Shown: positions 25,206 to 37,182 of the stretch, piece by piece | How the letters are laid out: every line of letters starts with the position of its first letter | Numbering within the stretch: position 1 is the first letter of the stretch | DNA from: Clavelina lepadiformis | Taxonomy: Eukaryota > Chordata > Ascidiacea > Aplousobranchia > Clavelinidae | Assembly (NCBI RefSeq): GCF_947623445.1 | Contig: NC_135240.1 | Span: 26,970,001-27,034,000, forward strand | Length of the DNA stretch: 64,000 nucleotides | Direction of reading: 5' to 3' | The notes under the pieces: model-generated | Databases searched by the model: none | Seen by the model: only the letters and a program-made list of their open reading frames with translations | What the model was told of the DNA's origin: nothing | Program-made: the position numbers and the translations under genes

Positions 25206-28200
25206 ATTTACCGGATTTAATTTCGCCTTATATCTGTCGGTACATCTTTGTTACGTAACAGTTTGTGCACGAAATGCAAATGGTAACTAAAACAAGTAAG
25301 CAAGCGGTAAATACATTTAAACAAGTTGCTCTATTTTTTCCCTTCATCCATAACCACATCGCTTTAGAAGTTTTAGGAAGCAGAATTCTTAAATAGACGC
25401 CAACGCTTAAAATAGATGGACGACATTCAAGTGCATTTGACGTCAGAATGTTGCTCTGTTAGCGAACAATGCAAAGTCCGTCTTTCACGTTTCGGGTATT
25501 TACGTCTTTTCACCTCCAAATGCGAAGCTGAGAGAAAATGAATTTATGAAGTCGCGGCCGAGCATGTTTTGACGTCGTGTTCAAAATCGTGAATTTATCA
25601 TGTTCGTTGTTGTGAAAGATTCGTCTTGTAACGATCGTCGCTAAATCGCCGCCAGCAAAACAAAACACCGCCCGAAGACCATTATGATGTCACAAAACAT
25701 TTTACGTCACAATTATGAGTGTGATTTACTCCATTAACCGCCATAATCGCGCCATTTCAAACGACCACTGATTTTGCGGCGATAACTTTATCGATTGCAT
25801 GTGACGTACGTCATAATACAGAAGTAAACGGTCCTGTGTGAAGTAATCCTTTTTGAAAGTGGCCATTCGTTGCATAAAATGATATAATAATGTCTGTAGG
25901 TATTTGTCAAGACATATTGCAAGCATATTGCACATCTAAAATCGCTTATATCGTCATTTTGTATGTATATAAATTTTGAACGAGCACACAGTGCTAAAAA
26001 AGTTCAACAAAATTTTAGAAAACGATGAAATTATGACATTGGTTGTTGGTAAATCGACTAAACATTAATTCGCTCTGAATGCCGATGCTTAAGATACGCT
26101 TAAGATGTCCCCAAGTTTCGGCGAAACTTGATTTAAAATTTTCCATTAAATTTCGGATCTAATGGACCCGGACTAAAATAGCGCAAAACTAATTTCTAGC
26201 TTAAAACCGTCCTAAAAATACTCTCAGTTGCAAAAAATACTCTTGTTTTGCTCGTTTTGCTCACACTTAATCGAATTGACCAGCTTTTTTTGTGAAAAAT
26301 AGGCCTTTACTCAGCGATGCAGAGTAAATGTTTTGCTATTTCACGGTCTGCTTGATATATTTGGAAACTTTACCCATTCATTGTTATCTTATGTGTGACG
26401 TCATACCTGCTGCAATTGTTTGAAAGCAAACTTCATCTCTGGTCCCAGGAAATTTTACGCCATGCACCACAGTCACGCTTCATTGAAAATCACGTCACGA
26501 AAATCATGCGTCCCACAAAAGTTGTGAGGTGTAGATCATCGCAATATTACTTTGAAAAGGAAACGCATCAAAACTATGTTTTTATGGCCACGTAAATGTC
26601 ATTAAACTTTAAATATATTTTGCTTTGAAACTACCGTAATCATGGGCGGTTGTTAATACGTAGCAGTATTTATTAAACTATGCGAAATTACTCCAAACTG
26701 GTAATCTTTCGCTTCATTTGTGAGATGTCAAAAATTAATTACATCCGTTTCCGGGGTACTTTAAAACCGCTTATTTTCGCTGACATCTCAACTTTGTCGA
26801 ATTCTTATAATGTTAAAGTAGTCCTTATATCATCTGTTTCATCCGTCAAGAAAAATAAATCGTTAGTCGCTGAAAGAATAAAGCTCAAGGACATGCAATT
26901 ACGTAAAGTAATAACTAATAACTAATAAGTAATAACTAAAAAGAATACTAGATCAATTCTCAAATAAAAACGAATGTAGTTACAGCAAATGGCTAACGCA
27001 GTCCAAAGATATTTTTAGTTAACATTTCCTTAATAACCTTATTTTATTCATTCTTTTTACAAAAGAAATCAAGGTTGGTGGCACAAATGGTAGCGGCGAC
27101 ATTGACCACGGCTGAGAAAGAATTCCGCCGCCGGTAACACGGCGTCAGATAACGGCTGAAACTTGAAACGCCAAACGGTCTGTGCGCATTCAACACAAAA
27201 CATTAAAAATATTATAGGCTATTCTTACCTAACACCAAACGTGGTTACTTGATAAAAAAAAACCTAAAAGTTCCGCAAAGTCTGTGGTTAAATTAAAGCA
27301 AAGCGACATTTGAAGCTAAATAGCAACAAAAAAATTGTTTCACGCGAAGCTAGCGCTCCGAAGAGCCATAATCCCACTGAGATTATTCTGAATCTTACCG
27401 GAGACAACTTCTGTTTCAACATAACCAAATGTTCCATCAATGCAACATCAACAACACCCGAACTGATTGAGCTTTGACTTTTGAAAGCTAAACTTTCGTG
27501 GTATAAAAGATAAGCTTATGTGGTTTACAAAGTTTCTCGATAAGGCATAAAAAGTCCCTTTTAACTCAATAATTTCAATCTGAGTGTTTCTTTATAAACA
27601 ATTTGCGTCCAATAACGAGAAATTCCAATTGATGACACAAATATTGTCATTATTATCTCACTGAGTCAAAATTAGTAAATTATGGTCAACTTGTTATCGG
27701 CAACCCTTCCCTAAACTAAAGGATGTCCAGTCTATCTGCGTCAATGCTAATAGTTTACCCTATTGTCTTTGATAAAACCACGAGCACGGGTTGTAATTTA
27801 ATGTAAAATTGTTTCCATTCGCTGTTTAACTTGCTGTCAACTGAAGTAATTGCAGTCTGCATATTTCCCTGAATCAGAATATCTCATCGAAACCAAAGAT
27901 TTGGGCAAAAGAGCAAGGTCACATTGCTGGAGATTAGTTTAAACTTAGAAGTCTGTTTTAATAATCTCTTAATCACAACATAAAATGAAAATAAAATTGT
28001 TTTGAAAGGCATGAATATGACCTCAAAGCAGTTCAAAAAAAAATTAGGCTAATTTTCTGTTGTGATAACAATTAAAGACTGTGACGCAGAAATAAATGAG
28101 TCATTTTATGTCTGTTTACTCATAAACATTTTAAAGTCATAAATGTCTAGAAAGTTTTTCATTTTAAATGCGGCTGTCTTTTGATTTCCAAAGATCACAG

Positions 28201-30119
28201 AGCTCTCTTTGCACCAAAATGCTTTGCTAAGCAAAAAATATTCGAAAAAAAGACAATTGCTTTGAAAATAATTTGTGTGTAGACGTTATTTACCGTCGAT
28301 GTAGGATAACAACTGAAAGTTTACTGTAGGCCTAAATGTCGCTTACCTTTTTCATGTAGCCTTGTATCATTCGAAATCCACCGCTCGATTTCAAGCTTTA
28401 GTTTATGTTGGTTGTCGCTATCTAGCGGGCGAATTACCAACAGTTTTTTACCAATCTTAGTTCTAGTTACATAATCATTTTTAAACGGTAAAGAAAACAA
28501 AGCACTATTAAGTGATTATTAGGTTAATAAAACTAACAAAGTAATACCAAGGTAAAAGATTATAATAATCAACTCATTATAAATGCGACTTGACTAAAAA
28601 GATATAAGCCACATGATGGCAACGCCTAAGTGGCTCCAGACGGTTACAACTTCGTGTTTTTCTTGCGATCAGAGGTTTTGAGCTCTTGTTAATAAGGCTC
28701 TGCGGATGAGCGTATTTATGAATCACTTTGAGCCAGGATTATTTAGGCTACAAAAAATGTTGCGAGGTGTATGTAACTGATACACGTAATGTACAGATGT
28801 AACTAATTAGGCTAGGTAGCTAATCACATACCGTATGCTTCCGCTGGGCCTCCTCTTATGCTGTCTAAGGTATAGCCTAGTCGGGAAGGCTGTCACAGTT
28901 TTTATCCTCAGACTACACTAAATAATGCAAAATAGAAAAACGGGACTGAGGAAAGTTTTTAAACAATTGAAACTCAGTGATGATTTCTCATCGCTCGAGC
29001 CCAAGTTACTGTTTACAAAAGCTAGCGGATCTCACTAAAATCAAGAACGGCTGAAACGAAGAAAATAGGCCTAGTTGGGAAACACTGTTTTCAACTTCAG
29101 CCCCTTCAGGCTTTTAGTGTGTCCTAAGCTAGCCTTTGTGCAACATAGGGTTGATTGACAAACATTTTCAGTTGCTTTTTGATTTTTTACAGGATGCCAC
29201 TATTTCACTGGAAAAAAATTGTGCGTTTGAAGCTATTCTTCTCAGTTTCATCTTAAATTAACCCGTATGTTAGAACATTGTAACCTAAACTTAATTGAAA
29301 TCTTCCTTTTAATCTAAATCTCACTCCAATGATACCTTAAATAACTGCAACCAACTGTTTGCATACCCATTCTTCTTACCTTACCGCCTATCTTTAACAC
29401 CAGGCTGCATCACCCATACGGTGAAATAGTCACGTTTTTTATATTGTATTTCCTAAGTTGGGAACTGTTTAACAGGACCTTTAAACAGAAGCATTAAGTG
29501 TTATTCATGCCTTGCCTAAGGCTAAGGGTATATTACTCACAACATTACTAAGCCTAGCTTAACTGATAGTAGCCAAATCACCTAATCAAAGACATGCAGG
29601 TTGATACCCAGAATGCAGACTTTGGCAAAGGTGCACTCAGCACTATTTTCCATTACGAGTTATACAGTGGCACAATTTCTGACTTTAGGTGCGTTTTTGC
29701 GCGCTTAATAACTTGGGCTGAGCTTCTACGCACCCAATTTTAGTTTGATTTCGAGAATGAATAAGTCAAACTGAGCACTTCACTGTGCATTTGCGCACTT
29801 CCTGTTCGTCCAAACATTTTTGCAACCACACTTGTCATTTTGCATTATTTGGTACATGTAAGATCTTGCTGAAAACGGCCATACTCTGTAGTCTGGCAGG
29901 CTGCCAGAGTGCATTTTTTATGAGTCCGATGCTCCCCTGCTCTTTGTCTCTTTAATTTAATTATTATTTGTAAAACTATATTTAGGTTCGTGTGTGTACA
30001 TTTGTACGTAAATCTTCGGTTGTGGTTACGATAGCGCATACTGCTCTGGCTGCAGGCTTTGTGTTTTTCTCTGGCTGAAATTTAAGCAACTTTGTTGAAC
30101 AGATTTTAGTGTTGAAACT
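25206..30119. other. Divergent 4.9 kb intergenic region
   Basis: Separates the coiled-coil gene (minus) from TOM1-like (plus), so it should contain both promoters. It carries repeat family A copy 2 at its right end. The rest is AT-rich with short ORFs that show no domain (for example 26395-26595, 26680-26925). No RNA gene was recognised. Confidence 0.55.
29195..29440 (+). repeat. Dispersed repeat family A, copy 2
   Basis: Same orientation as copy 1 at 3590-3835. The strongest shared block is CCGCCTATCTTTAACA followed by the CAGGCT and GGTGAAATAGTCAC strings (about 29391-29435). No ends were defined. Confidence 0.65.
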
Positions 30120-31508
30120 ATGGAAAGAGTTCATTCAATGTTTAGTAATGCTTTCCATTCACCAGCTGGGCAGCTGGTGGATAAGGCGACTGCCTCTGCG
30201 CTTAATGAAGAAGAATGGAACATTAACATGGAAGCATGCGACACAATAAACAGCTATTCGGAGGGTCCTAAAGATGGTGTACGGGCAATAAAGAAGAGAT
30301 TGTCAAGTAGCAAGAATTTCAATCAAATCAGCATCACCCTTTCTTTGCTTGAAACATGTGTGAAAAATTGTGGAGGCCAATTCCATATCCTAGTCACAAG
30401 CAAGGAATTCTGCAATGACACACTTCTGAAACTTATTCAGCCAAAAAATAATCCGCCTCTAGTTTTGCAACAACGGGTGTTGGGGTTGATCAAGCAGTAT
30501 GCTGAAACATTTGGTTCCAACCCTATGATGTCTGGTGTAAAGGCTGTTTATGACGAACTGGTGGAGAAAGGTTACGATTTTCCCAAAACAACTTCATTGA
30601 AAGGAATGCTTAAATATGGCCCCAAACCTCAAAGCACTTCGAGAGGAGATCGTCCCCCTGGAGAACCGCATCGCTCTTCCCATCCATCAGAACCACCCCA
30701 GAGATCTGCTGCGAGTAATCCTGGAAGTCCTGTTAAAATGTCAAATGAACAACAAGCCAAGCTGCGAAAAGATATGGCGATTGTGAATGGAAATATCAAG
30801 GTGTTTTCAGAGATGCTTACCGAATTGAGCCCGCAAAATTGTGACCCCGCTGAATATGAACTTTTGCAGGAACTTAGCCGCACCTGTCGTGCGATGCAAC
30901 AACGTATTGTTGAGCTTATTGGCCAGGTAACCAATGAAGATCTTACGGTGGACCTGCTTCGACTCAACGATGATCTTAACAATGTCTTTCTTCGTCACGA
31001 GAGGTTTGAAAGATATAAATCAACCAAAGAGGCATCCTCTGAACCACACAAGCCTCCCGCCTCTGCGAGTCCCAGCTATCCAGTGCCATCCACTGCTCAT
31101 AACTTCCCAACCCCCAATCCAGTTGAACCACCACCTAGCTACTCCGACACTGAACAACCGACACCGGTTGTTAGTGACTTGATCGATTTCGGTGATGACA
31201 CACCCACCAGTAACACTATTCCCCAAAAGGAACTGTCCAGTGAGGTTGCCGGGATCAGCTTGAATGGGGAAAGTCCAGCAAAGAGCCAGCCATCATCGCA
31301 GCTAACACTTAGTGAGCAGTTAGCAGCATTTGATGATACCCCAAAGGAAGTTCTTGACCTTGGTGCATCAGAAAACGAAATTGAGCAATGGCTGTCAAGC
31401 GATGGATCAGCTTTGGGTAATCCCCCAGAGTCGGAAAATGTGACCGATGAATTTAGTGCTTTTCTCAATCAAAGAGCTACTGTTGCCAGTCAGCTTCCTG
31501 ACAAATAA
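30120..31508 (+). CDS. TOM1: TOM1/TOM1L-type VHS-GAT adaptor, intronless
   Basis: Single 462-codon exon. TOM1 proteins are endosomal ubiquitin-sorting adaptors that bind Tollip, clathrin and ubiquitinated cargo. Seen: VHS domain about residues 8-157 (NPLV-like start FHSPAGQLVDKATASALNEE, then LSLLETCVKNCGGQFH and RVLGLIKQYAETF), GAT three-helix domain about 205-300 (KLRKDMAIVNGNIKVFSEML, LNDDLNNVFLRHERFER), a Pro/Ser linker, and a clathrin-box-like DLIDFGDD at about 353. Length is close to human TOM1 (about 490). An acceptor-like GTTGAACAG stands 18 bp upstream of the ATG, so a 5' UTR intron or trans-splicing is possible. No intron interrupts the coding region, unlike the vertebrate gene. TOM1 and TOM1L2 cannot be separated here. 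Confidence 0.93.
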   Translation: MERVHSMFSNAFHSPAGQLVDKATASALNEEEWNINMEACDTINSYSEGPKDGVRAIKKRLSSSKNFNQISITLSLLETCVKNCGGQFHILVTSKEFCNDTLLKLIQPKNNPPLVLQQRVLGLIKQYAETFGSNPMMSGVKAVYDELVEKGYDFPKTTSLKGMLKYGPKPQSTSRGDRPPGEPHRSSHPSEPPQRSAASNPGSPVKMSNEQQAKLRKDMAIVNGNIKVFSEMLTELSPQNCDPAEYELLQELSRTCRAMQQRIVELIGQVTNEDLTVDLLRLNDDLNNVFLRHERFERYKSTKEASSEPHKPPASASPSYPVPSTAHNFPTPNPVEPPPSYSDTEQPTPVVSDLIDFGDDTPTSNTIPQKELSSEVAGISLNGESPAKSQPSSQLTLSEQLAAFDDTPKEVLDLGASENEIEQWLSSDGSALGNPPESENVTDEFSAFLNQRATVASQLPDK

Positions 31509-31899
31509 ATGCTGTTGTGTCGATTGTGATGTAACAATTCAATGTATTATTACCAATTATTGAAATGCATGAAGTGGGTGGTTTTAAATCACTGTTTTAT
31601 TTTGTCTGGGTGTTTGAAAGCGAGTTATGTTGTCTTAATTGGTTTTTGTGCAGGTTACCATGTGTTCTCGTATTTAATTACATATTTTACACTTTTCTTT
31701 TGCTAAGAATACCAGTGTTTTGCAAGTTTTTTGTGTCTAACTAAAGTTTCCAATTTAAAGCCTTTGAAATTGAATCAGTCACTACAATGGGTCTGCTTCT
31801 CAGTTTGAAAAAATTTTGGCATTCATGCATATCTCACGACATAGTCATACCTTTAAAAGCATTTTAAGGTTTAGAAAAAAATTTAATTACTAAATTATC

Positions 31900-31975
31900 T
31901 AAAGTAAAATAAAAAACAGGATATAGTTTGGCATTCTTAAGGTTAACTTTGTATTTTTCGACACTTTATTATCTA
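31900..31975 (-). repeat. Dispersed repeat family B, copy 2
   Basis: AAACAGGATATAGTTTGGCA, then AAGGTTAACTTT and TTTTTCGACA, the reverse complement of the core of copy 1 at 5081-5150. Solo unit, no inverted partner nearby. Confidence 0.65.
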
Positions 31976-34900
31976 AGTAACTTCATACAGAAACCGTTAA
32001 AAGCAAATTTCTTGCACATATCTTTGCCAGAGAACTTGTTGAAAAAAAAGTTTTTTATTCGCTTTTTATCTGCCTGTGGCGGATAATGCTGTTTTTATTA
32101 ATTGCCAACATGGCATCTACTGTAATGTACTTTATGGTAATTCTTTCAAACTCGGCAGTGTACGCTTTGTTTATTATGCAGTGCTATGTTTTTTAATTAG
32201 AATCTATTAGATGAACAATTGCCCACCTTAAGCTATCAACACAATAAACTTGGTAAGAAAAGGGTTGCAACAGAATTATTATTTTCTAAGATTACATTTT
32301 GTCAGCCTATCTCCTGTTTGGTTTCATGAATTTGCAGTGTTCAGTTTAATCATTTTCTGTTTTCTCTTGCTCGTGTGTTATAGATACATCTTTATATGGT
32401 GCATCTCATAGACATGCCAACATGTTAAGCACACGATTTCTGATCCATTATTATTTGTCAATGAAAACTTATCCAACACCCAAATGTGTTTTTTTTAGAA
32501 ACATGTGTTTTATCCAGGAATTTGATGAATGCAACTGTCGTCAATTACACACAAACATCAAAGTGCAGCGTTGGTATGTTTATGGTACAAGTTTTCTGCA
32601 GATGATTTCTGTAAGTTCTGCTCAAGTTCCAGTTTGTTTTAAAATTTGTTGGACGTAACAGTTCAATAGTTCCCAACCACAGTGTCCTAATCTCATAAAT
32701 TTACTATTTTTATGTTAAGAACTTTTCAAAGTGCTGTATATATGTATAAATATGCAACCCATAGCTTGAAATATTTACTGTTGTGTGATTAAATTGTCAT
32801 ATTTTTGTTTAATGCCAAGTTGCGAATTGATAATATTTTAATGACATCTGTGGCTGATGTTGAATTATTGCTTGCAGCTTGGGCCCAACTAAATGAGTTG
32901 ATTACCAATATATTTAATTTAAGAGCTGAACATATTCAATAGAACTGATTCTCATTTAGTGATGCGACTTTTAGTTGATAAATAGTTCCGTGACTTTGAA
33001 TCGTTTCGAACCTTCAATATTTATGTAAACATTTTTACTCTTTCTAACACATGTAATCATTAAATGTTTTTGTATGTGTTGTAACTCATTCTTTAATATG
33101 CTCTCTCCATTATATTAAACCAATGTTTAACGTGTTGTGGCTGCTTATTGAGTCTACCACTTAATCTTAATCCGATGCCCTTGTGGGCATCACTTAAGCA
33201 AAGAATGATCTAGTTAGAAAGTATTTCCCCAGTTAATTGTTGCACGTTTAGCCTGCTATTACTGAACTAGCGAATGCGCTAACAATCAACTCACTACTGG
33301 ACCTATTACCCTATCTATCAGACCAGACCTATCAGAGCATGCTAATAGTGTGGGGCAATGCTGGCTGACTAAATTCCAAAGCGGGACGCCGGGACAAAGC
33401 CTACGTGTGCCTATAAACATACGCGCCAGTGTCTTAACGTATGGGAATCCGTGACACCTGTGACGCCACAATGTGTTATGTAAAAATATTTGAATAAATC
33501 ATGTGGAAACGTTTTTATAAGGAATAAGCTTTGTGCAGTTGCGTAAGCTATCTACATACGGCATTGCTGCATTTGTTTAAAGCAGTTTCAAGCGTAGTTT
33601 GGAGTGAAGTGGTTTTATAAGACGCCAGCCACAATCGATAAGTCGTGTCCGAACTTAATTCACGAAGAGTGTCGCTGGACACAGATCACGACAGAGACGT
33701 TGGCACAGCCTAAGGCTAAGCTGTTGATAGGACGACGTGAGTACGTGATGCTTTATATGTCAGATGGCAGTAATTTTATAACAGCATTACGTTTGTTGTA
33801 GCAGACCATATAAGAATTATGGTTCAATAAGAGACTTGTAAAATTGTCTGAAAACGTGACTGCAAATTTTTTGCCTGCAAAAGATAGCCTACTTATTTTC
33901 GGCCATATGCCTTTAAACTGGACAATTTGATTGGCTGTTAGCCTAGGTTTTGTTGAGAATTTGTATCTGTGGAGGCACAAATTTTGATTGATGACTTGCA
34001 CTAAAACCTTAATTCTTTTTTCATTTGGATTTCAAACAACTAGGCCGACCGGTAACTTGTATTTTTTATTTATTATAAATCATTATGAACGTGAAAGGTG
34101 CAACTTTCTTATTAATTAGTCTCGCACATATATGAAGTTCATGCCATACTTTTCACTATCTGACTATCCTTATGAAGTGCCATCAGTTGGTTATCTCTTC
34201 GTCTCCATGGTATGGTATTGAAATCTTAATCCTAGGATAATAATAATATGATATCCTTCATCCTCAGGATGTCCTCATCTTCATCAGTTGCTCGTACAAT
34301 TTCTTAGCTCAAAAGCAATCTGTTGTCAAGCACAGAAGTAGGTTTTTTTCCTTAGACCTAGGTTGTGTGACTTAATACTTGTTTTGGACTGTAGACAGAC
34401 TATTATCACATTTTACACTGGTTTTGAATCCAAAATCTGTTCTAATCTCAGCACAACATTCTTCCGAACATGAAATAGGCTAGTTGGCCATGTGAAAGCA
34501 TCTAAACACGAGTGCTTTGTCAGCCAATGTCAGTCTTAATATAAATATATATGCAAGCAGGTTAAAGCCAATGCAATTTTAAGCTAAAAAAGAAATCTTG
34601 GTTTTTAAAAACATGGTGGAAAACACTAGGCCTAGGTGGTTAAAAATTTCTACATTTTAAAAGTAATCTTTGTTCACAATGTTTTCAATTTCCCAAATTT
34701 GATTGCAGAAAGTTTTCTGAGTTGTCAGTTACTCTGCCAAGCACATGGCTAAATATAATAGCCTTTGACCATAGGGCCAATTTAAACTTAGGAACTTTTA
34801 TATCAGGTTAGTCACACCTTGTTCTGTTTTACTACTGGTATTCTAAGATTCTGATTCTGAATTTACTTATTATGAAATTGTAGTTGACTTTACTTTTCAT

Positions 34901-35166
34901 AATTCTATTTTTTATCTCTTTGCTTGCTCGTCTATTTAGTTATGGAAATTTTTGTACATATTCAGTCATTGTGTTATAGTGTCTAATATACCATGTTTTA
35001 GGTGTATGTTATGTTGTTGTAATGAAAAATTTATTGATTCCCTTATTAAAGTTTGATTTTTACTACACCAGTAAACAACAACTTACATTCCTTCAAATGT
35101 CATTTTCAAGGAAAACCTTGGTGCTATATAAACTTGTTACATATATATATATTTGCACATAATCTA

Positions 35167-35233
35167 GGAACTAAAGAGTGAGAATGGTAAAGCATTAGAA
35201 ACATAATAAAGATCGTGTTTGAAGGAATGTAAA
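35167..35233 (+). promoter_or_regulatory. PDSS1 5' leader
   Basis: An acceptor-like AATCTAG ends at 35167, 66 bp before the ATG at 35234. In frame upstream of the ATG there is only TTG AAG GAA TGT AAA, so the ATG at 35234 is the first usable start. Whether the leader is cis- or trans-spliced cannot be told from sequence. Confidence 0.35.
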
Positions 35234-36442
35234 ATGATTTTGCCACGATCTGTTTTTGGAAGAATTCGTCAAGGTATTCTACATGGAGGCTTACCGGCTG
35301 AATCAGTTGTCAGTTCAAGACGCTTTTCATCAATATCAGAACTTCATAATTGGTGCAATAAACCACCGGTTATTCTACCTAATATCTGTAGAGTTGGAAA
35401 TTCTACACAAAAAGGCCTCTTGTCGAAGTGGTTAAATCGTCAGATTTGCTTTTCTATGTCTCAAGTACACCCAGTGTCTTTTGCACATTCCAAGCAAGGT
35501 TTACATGAAGATCTCACCGGAATCTACGAAGAAATAAGAAGCCTGCTTCGAACAGACATCTACAAATTGGACCAAATGTGTCATTATTACTTTGATGGTA
35601 AAGGGAAGGCTATAAGGCCACTGATAGTGTTTTGGACATCTAGGGCTTGTAACTATCACAATGTTGGCAGGAGTTTTGTTTCGAATGAGCAAAAGAAAGT
35701 TGCTTTAATATCGGAAATGATCCACATTGGAAGTCTGATACATGACGACGTGGTTGATACATCAGACATTCGACGTGGGAAATCTTCAGTTAATTCGATG
35801 TGTGGCGACAGAAATGCGGTTATGGCTGGAAATTTTGTGGTCTCAAACGCATCATGTTTACTTTCAACTATAGATGATACTGAAGTGACGTCAATAATAT
35901 CACATATCATCGGCGATCTTGTTCGTGGAGAACTTATGCAACAAGACAATCAGGGTCACTTTGAACATTATTTAAAGAAAACCTACAAAAAGACTGCCAG
36001 TCTGATTGCTAATTGCTGTAAAGCAGCTGCCCACTTGAGCAATTCTGACGCCCCGGTGATTGAAGCAATGTATCAGTTTGGCAAAAATATTGGTATTGCT
36101 TTTCAACTGGTGGACGATATGTTAGACTTTGTTTCAACAGCTGAGAATCTTGGCAAACCATCAGCAGCAGATTTAAAACTAGGCCTCGCTACAGCTCCGG
36201 TATTATTTGCATGTGAAAAGTTTCCAGAGTTGCATTCGATGATTCTTCGTCGATTTCAGAAGCCTGGTGACGTCGAATTTGCTTTAAATGCCGTCCATAA
36301 TAGCGACTGCTTGAATGAAACAAGAATTTTAGCGAAACAATATTGTGACTATGCAGTAAATCACTTAAACAAAATTATGCCATCTGTTGAAAGAGAGAGT
36401 TTGGCAGATCTAACTCAGCATATTTTACACAGAACCAGATAA
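35234..36442 (+). CDS. PDSS1: Decaprenyl/polyprenyl diphosphate synthase subunit 1, intronless
   Basis: Single exon, 402 residues (human 415). PDSS1 is the catalytic trans-prenyltransferase subunit that makes the ubiquinone side chain in mitochondria, working with PDSS2. Seen: a basic Ser/Arg-rich N-terminus suited to mitochondrial import, KAIRPLIV, the first Asp-rich motif in HIGSLIHDDVVDTSDIRRGK (Asp171, 172, 175), DLVRGELMQ, KKTASLIANCCKAA, and the second motif FQLVDDMLDF (Asp294, 295, 298) followed by GKPSAADLKLGLATAPVLFA. Almost every block matches human PDSS1. One oddity is AGNFVVS where relatives have AGD: the usual Asp is Asn. The next gene, CWF19L2, follows 740 bp downstream on the same strand. 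Confidence 0.95.
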   Translation: MILPRSVFGRIRQGILHGGLPAESVVSSRRFSSISELHNWCNKPPVILPNICRVGNSTQKGLLSKWLNRQICFSMSQVHPVSFAHSKQGLHEDLTGIYEEIRSLLRTDIYKLDQMCHYYFDGKGKAIRPLIVFWTSRACNYHNVGRSFVSNEQKKVALISEMIHIGSLIHDDVVDTSDIRRGKSSVNSMCGDRNAVMAGNFVVSNASCLLSTIDDTEVTSIISHIIGDLVRGELMQQDNQGHFEHYLKKTYKKTASLIANCCKAAAHLSNSDAPVIEAMYQFGKNIGIAFQLVDDMLDFVSTAENLGKPSAADLKLGLATAPVLFACEKFPELHSMILRRFQKPGDVEFALNAVHNSDCLNETRILAKQYCDYAVNHLNKIMPSVERESLADLTQHILHRTR

Positions 36443-37182
36443 CAAGAATTCTGGTTACAAACTTTACTAATTTGTGCCAATTTGTTTTTGCATAGGTTAT
36501 ATATTTTCAACTGTAATTGCACTTTATAGGAAATTTTTTATGGGATGAATTCGTAGTACTAAGACAGTAAACCTGATGGAATTTCACTGGAATAGTAAAA
36601 TCATTTAGAAAATCAAAAAAAATTTCACAATTGTCTTATTTTTAAAATTCTTATGTTTAAAGTTCTGTAGGTTTCAAAATTTTGCCTATAAGGATAAGAT
36701 TTGTTCCTTACTTTAATTGTTTGAAATATTGTTGTTATTGTATACAGAGAGTACGTACTGGCAATGTTAGTATTATATTTAATTTCTGATCTTGTTGTCA
36801 GTGGTCCAACTATGTAGTGCATATTTGGACTTCCATAAGCAGTTTTTGTAACGAAACATGATAAATGTCACACAATCTGAATCTACAAGAACTTTTTTAT
36901 AAGAACATTTAGTAGTGTTGTGCCAGTATAATATGGTATATATATATACAGTTTATTAAAGTTTTTCAAGCTATGCGAAAATGCTTTAAATATTGATTTA
37001 ACTGTGTTGTATATTTTCGTACTGACTTGAAACAAGAGAAATGTTTCAGATTTTTATATTTATCATTTGCCGGTATTAACCTGGAAGTGATTATCTTATT
37101 TGATTATTTTTTCTTGCAGGTTTGGCAGGTGTAGAACTTATAAAAAGGCCACCTAACTTCCTTCATTAAAGTCACATTTAAA
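36443..37182. other. Intergenic, PDSS1 to CWF19L2
   Basis: 740 bp of AT-rich sequence with a TA run (about 36938-36950). A strong acceptor (polypyrimidine tract then TTGCAG, ending at 37119) lies 63 bp before the CWF19L2 ATG and fits either a 5' UTR intron or spliced-leader addition. Confidence 0.5.

Larger units (their letters stand above)
31509..35233. other. Intergenic, TOM1-like to PDSS1
   Basis: About 3.7 kb. It contains repeat family B copy 2 (31900-31975), a perfect 7-bp hairpin at 33174-33191, and a short relic around 33375-33400 reading TTGTCCCGGCGTCCCG on the minus strand, also present at about 51746. No coding ORF was accepted. Confidence 0.55.

Noticed and set aside
30629-30982. 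117-codon minus-strand ORF opposite TOM1-like
   Set aside because: Shadow of the real coding strand; Ser/Arg-rich antisense composition and no features of its own.
31503-31509. AATAAA overlapping the TOM1-like stop codon as a poly(A) signal
   Set aside because: It would leave almost no 3' UTR; more likely incidental.
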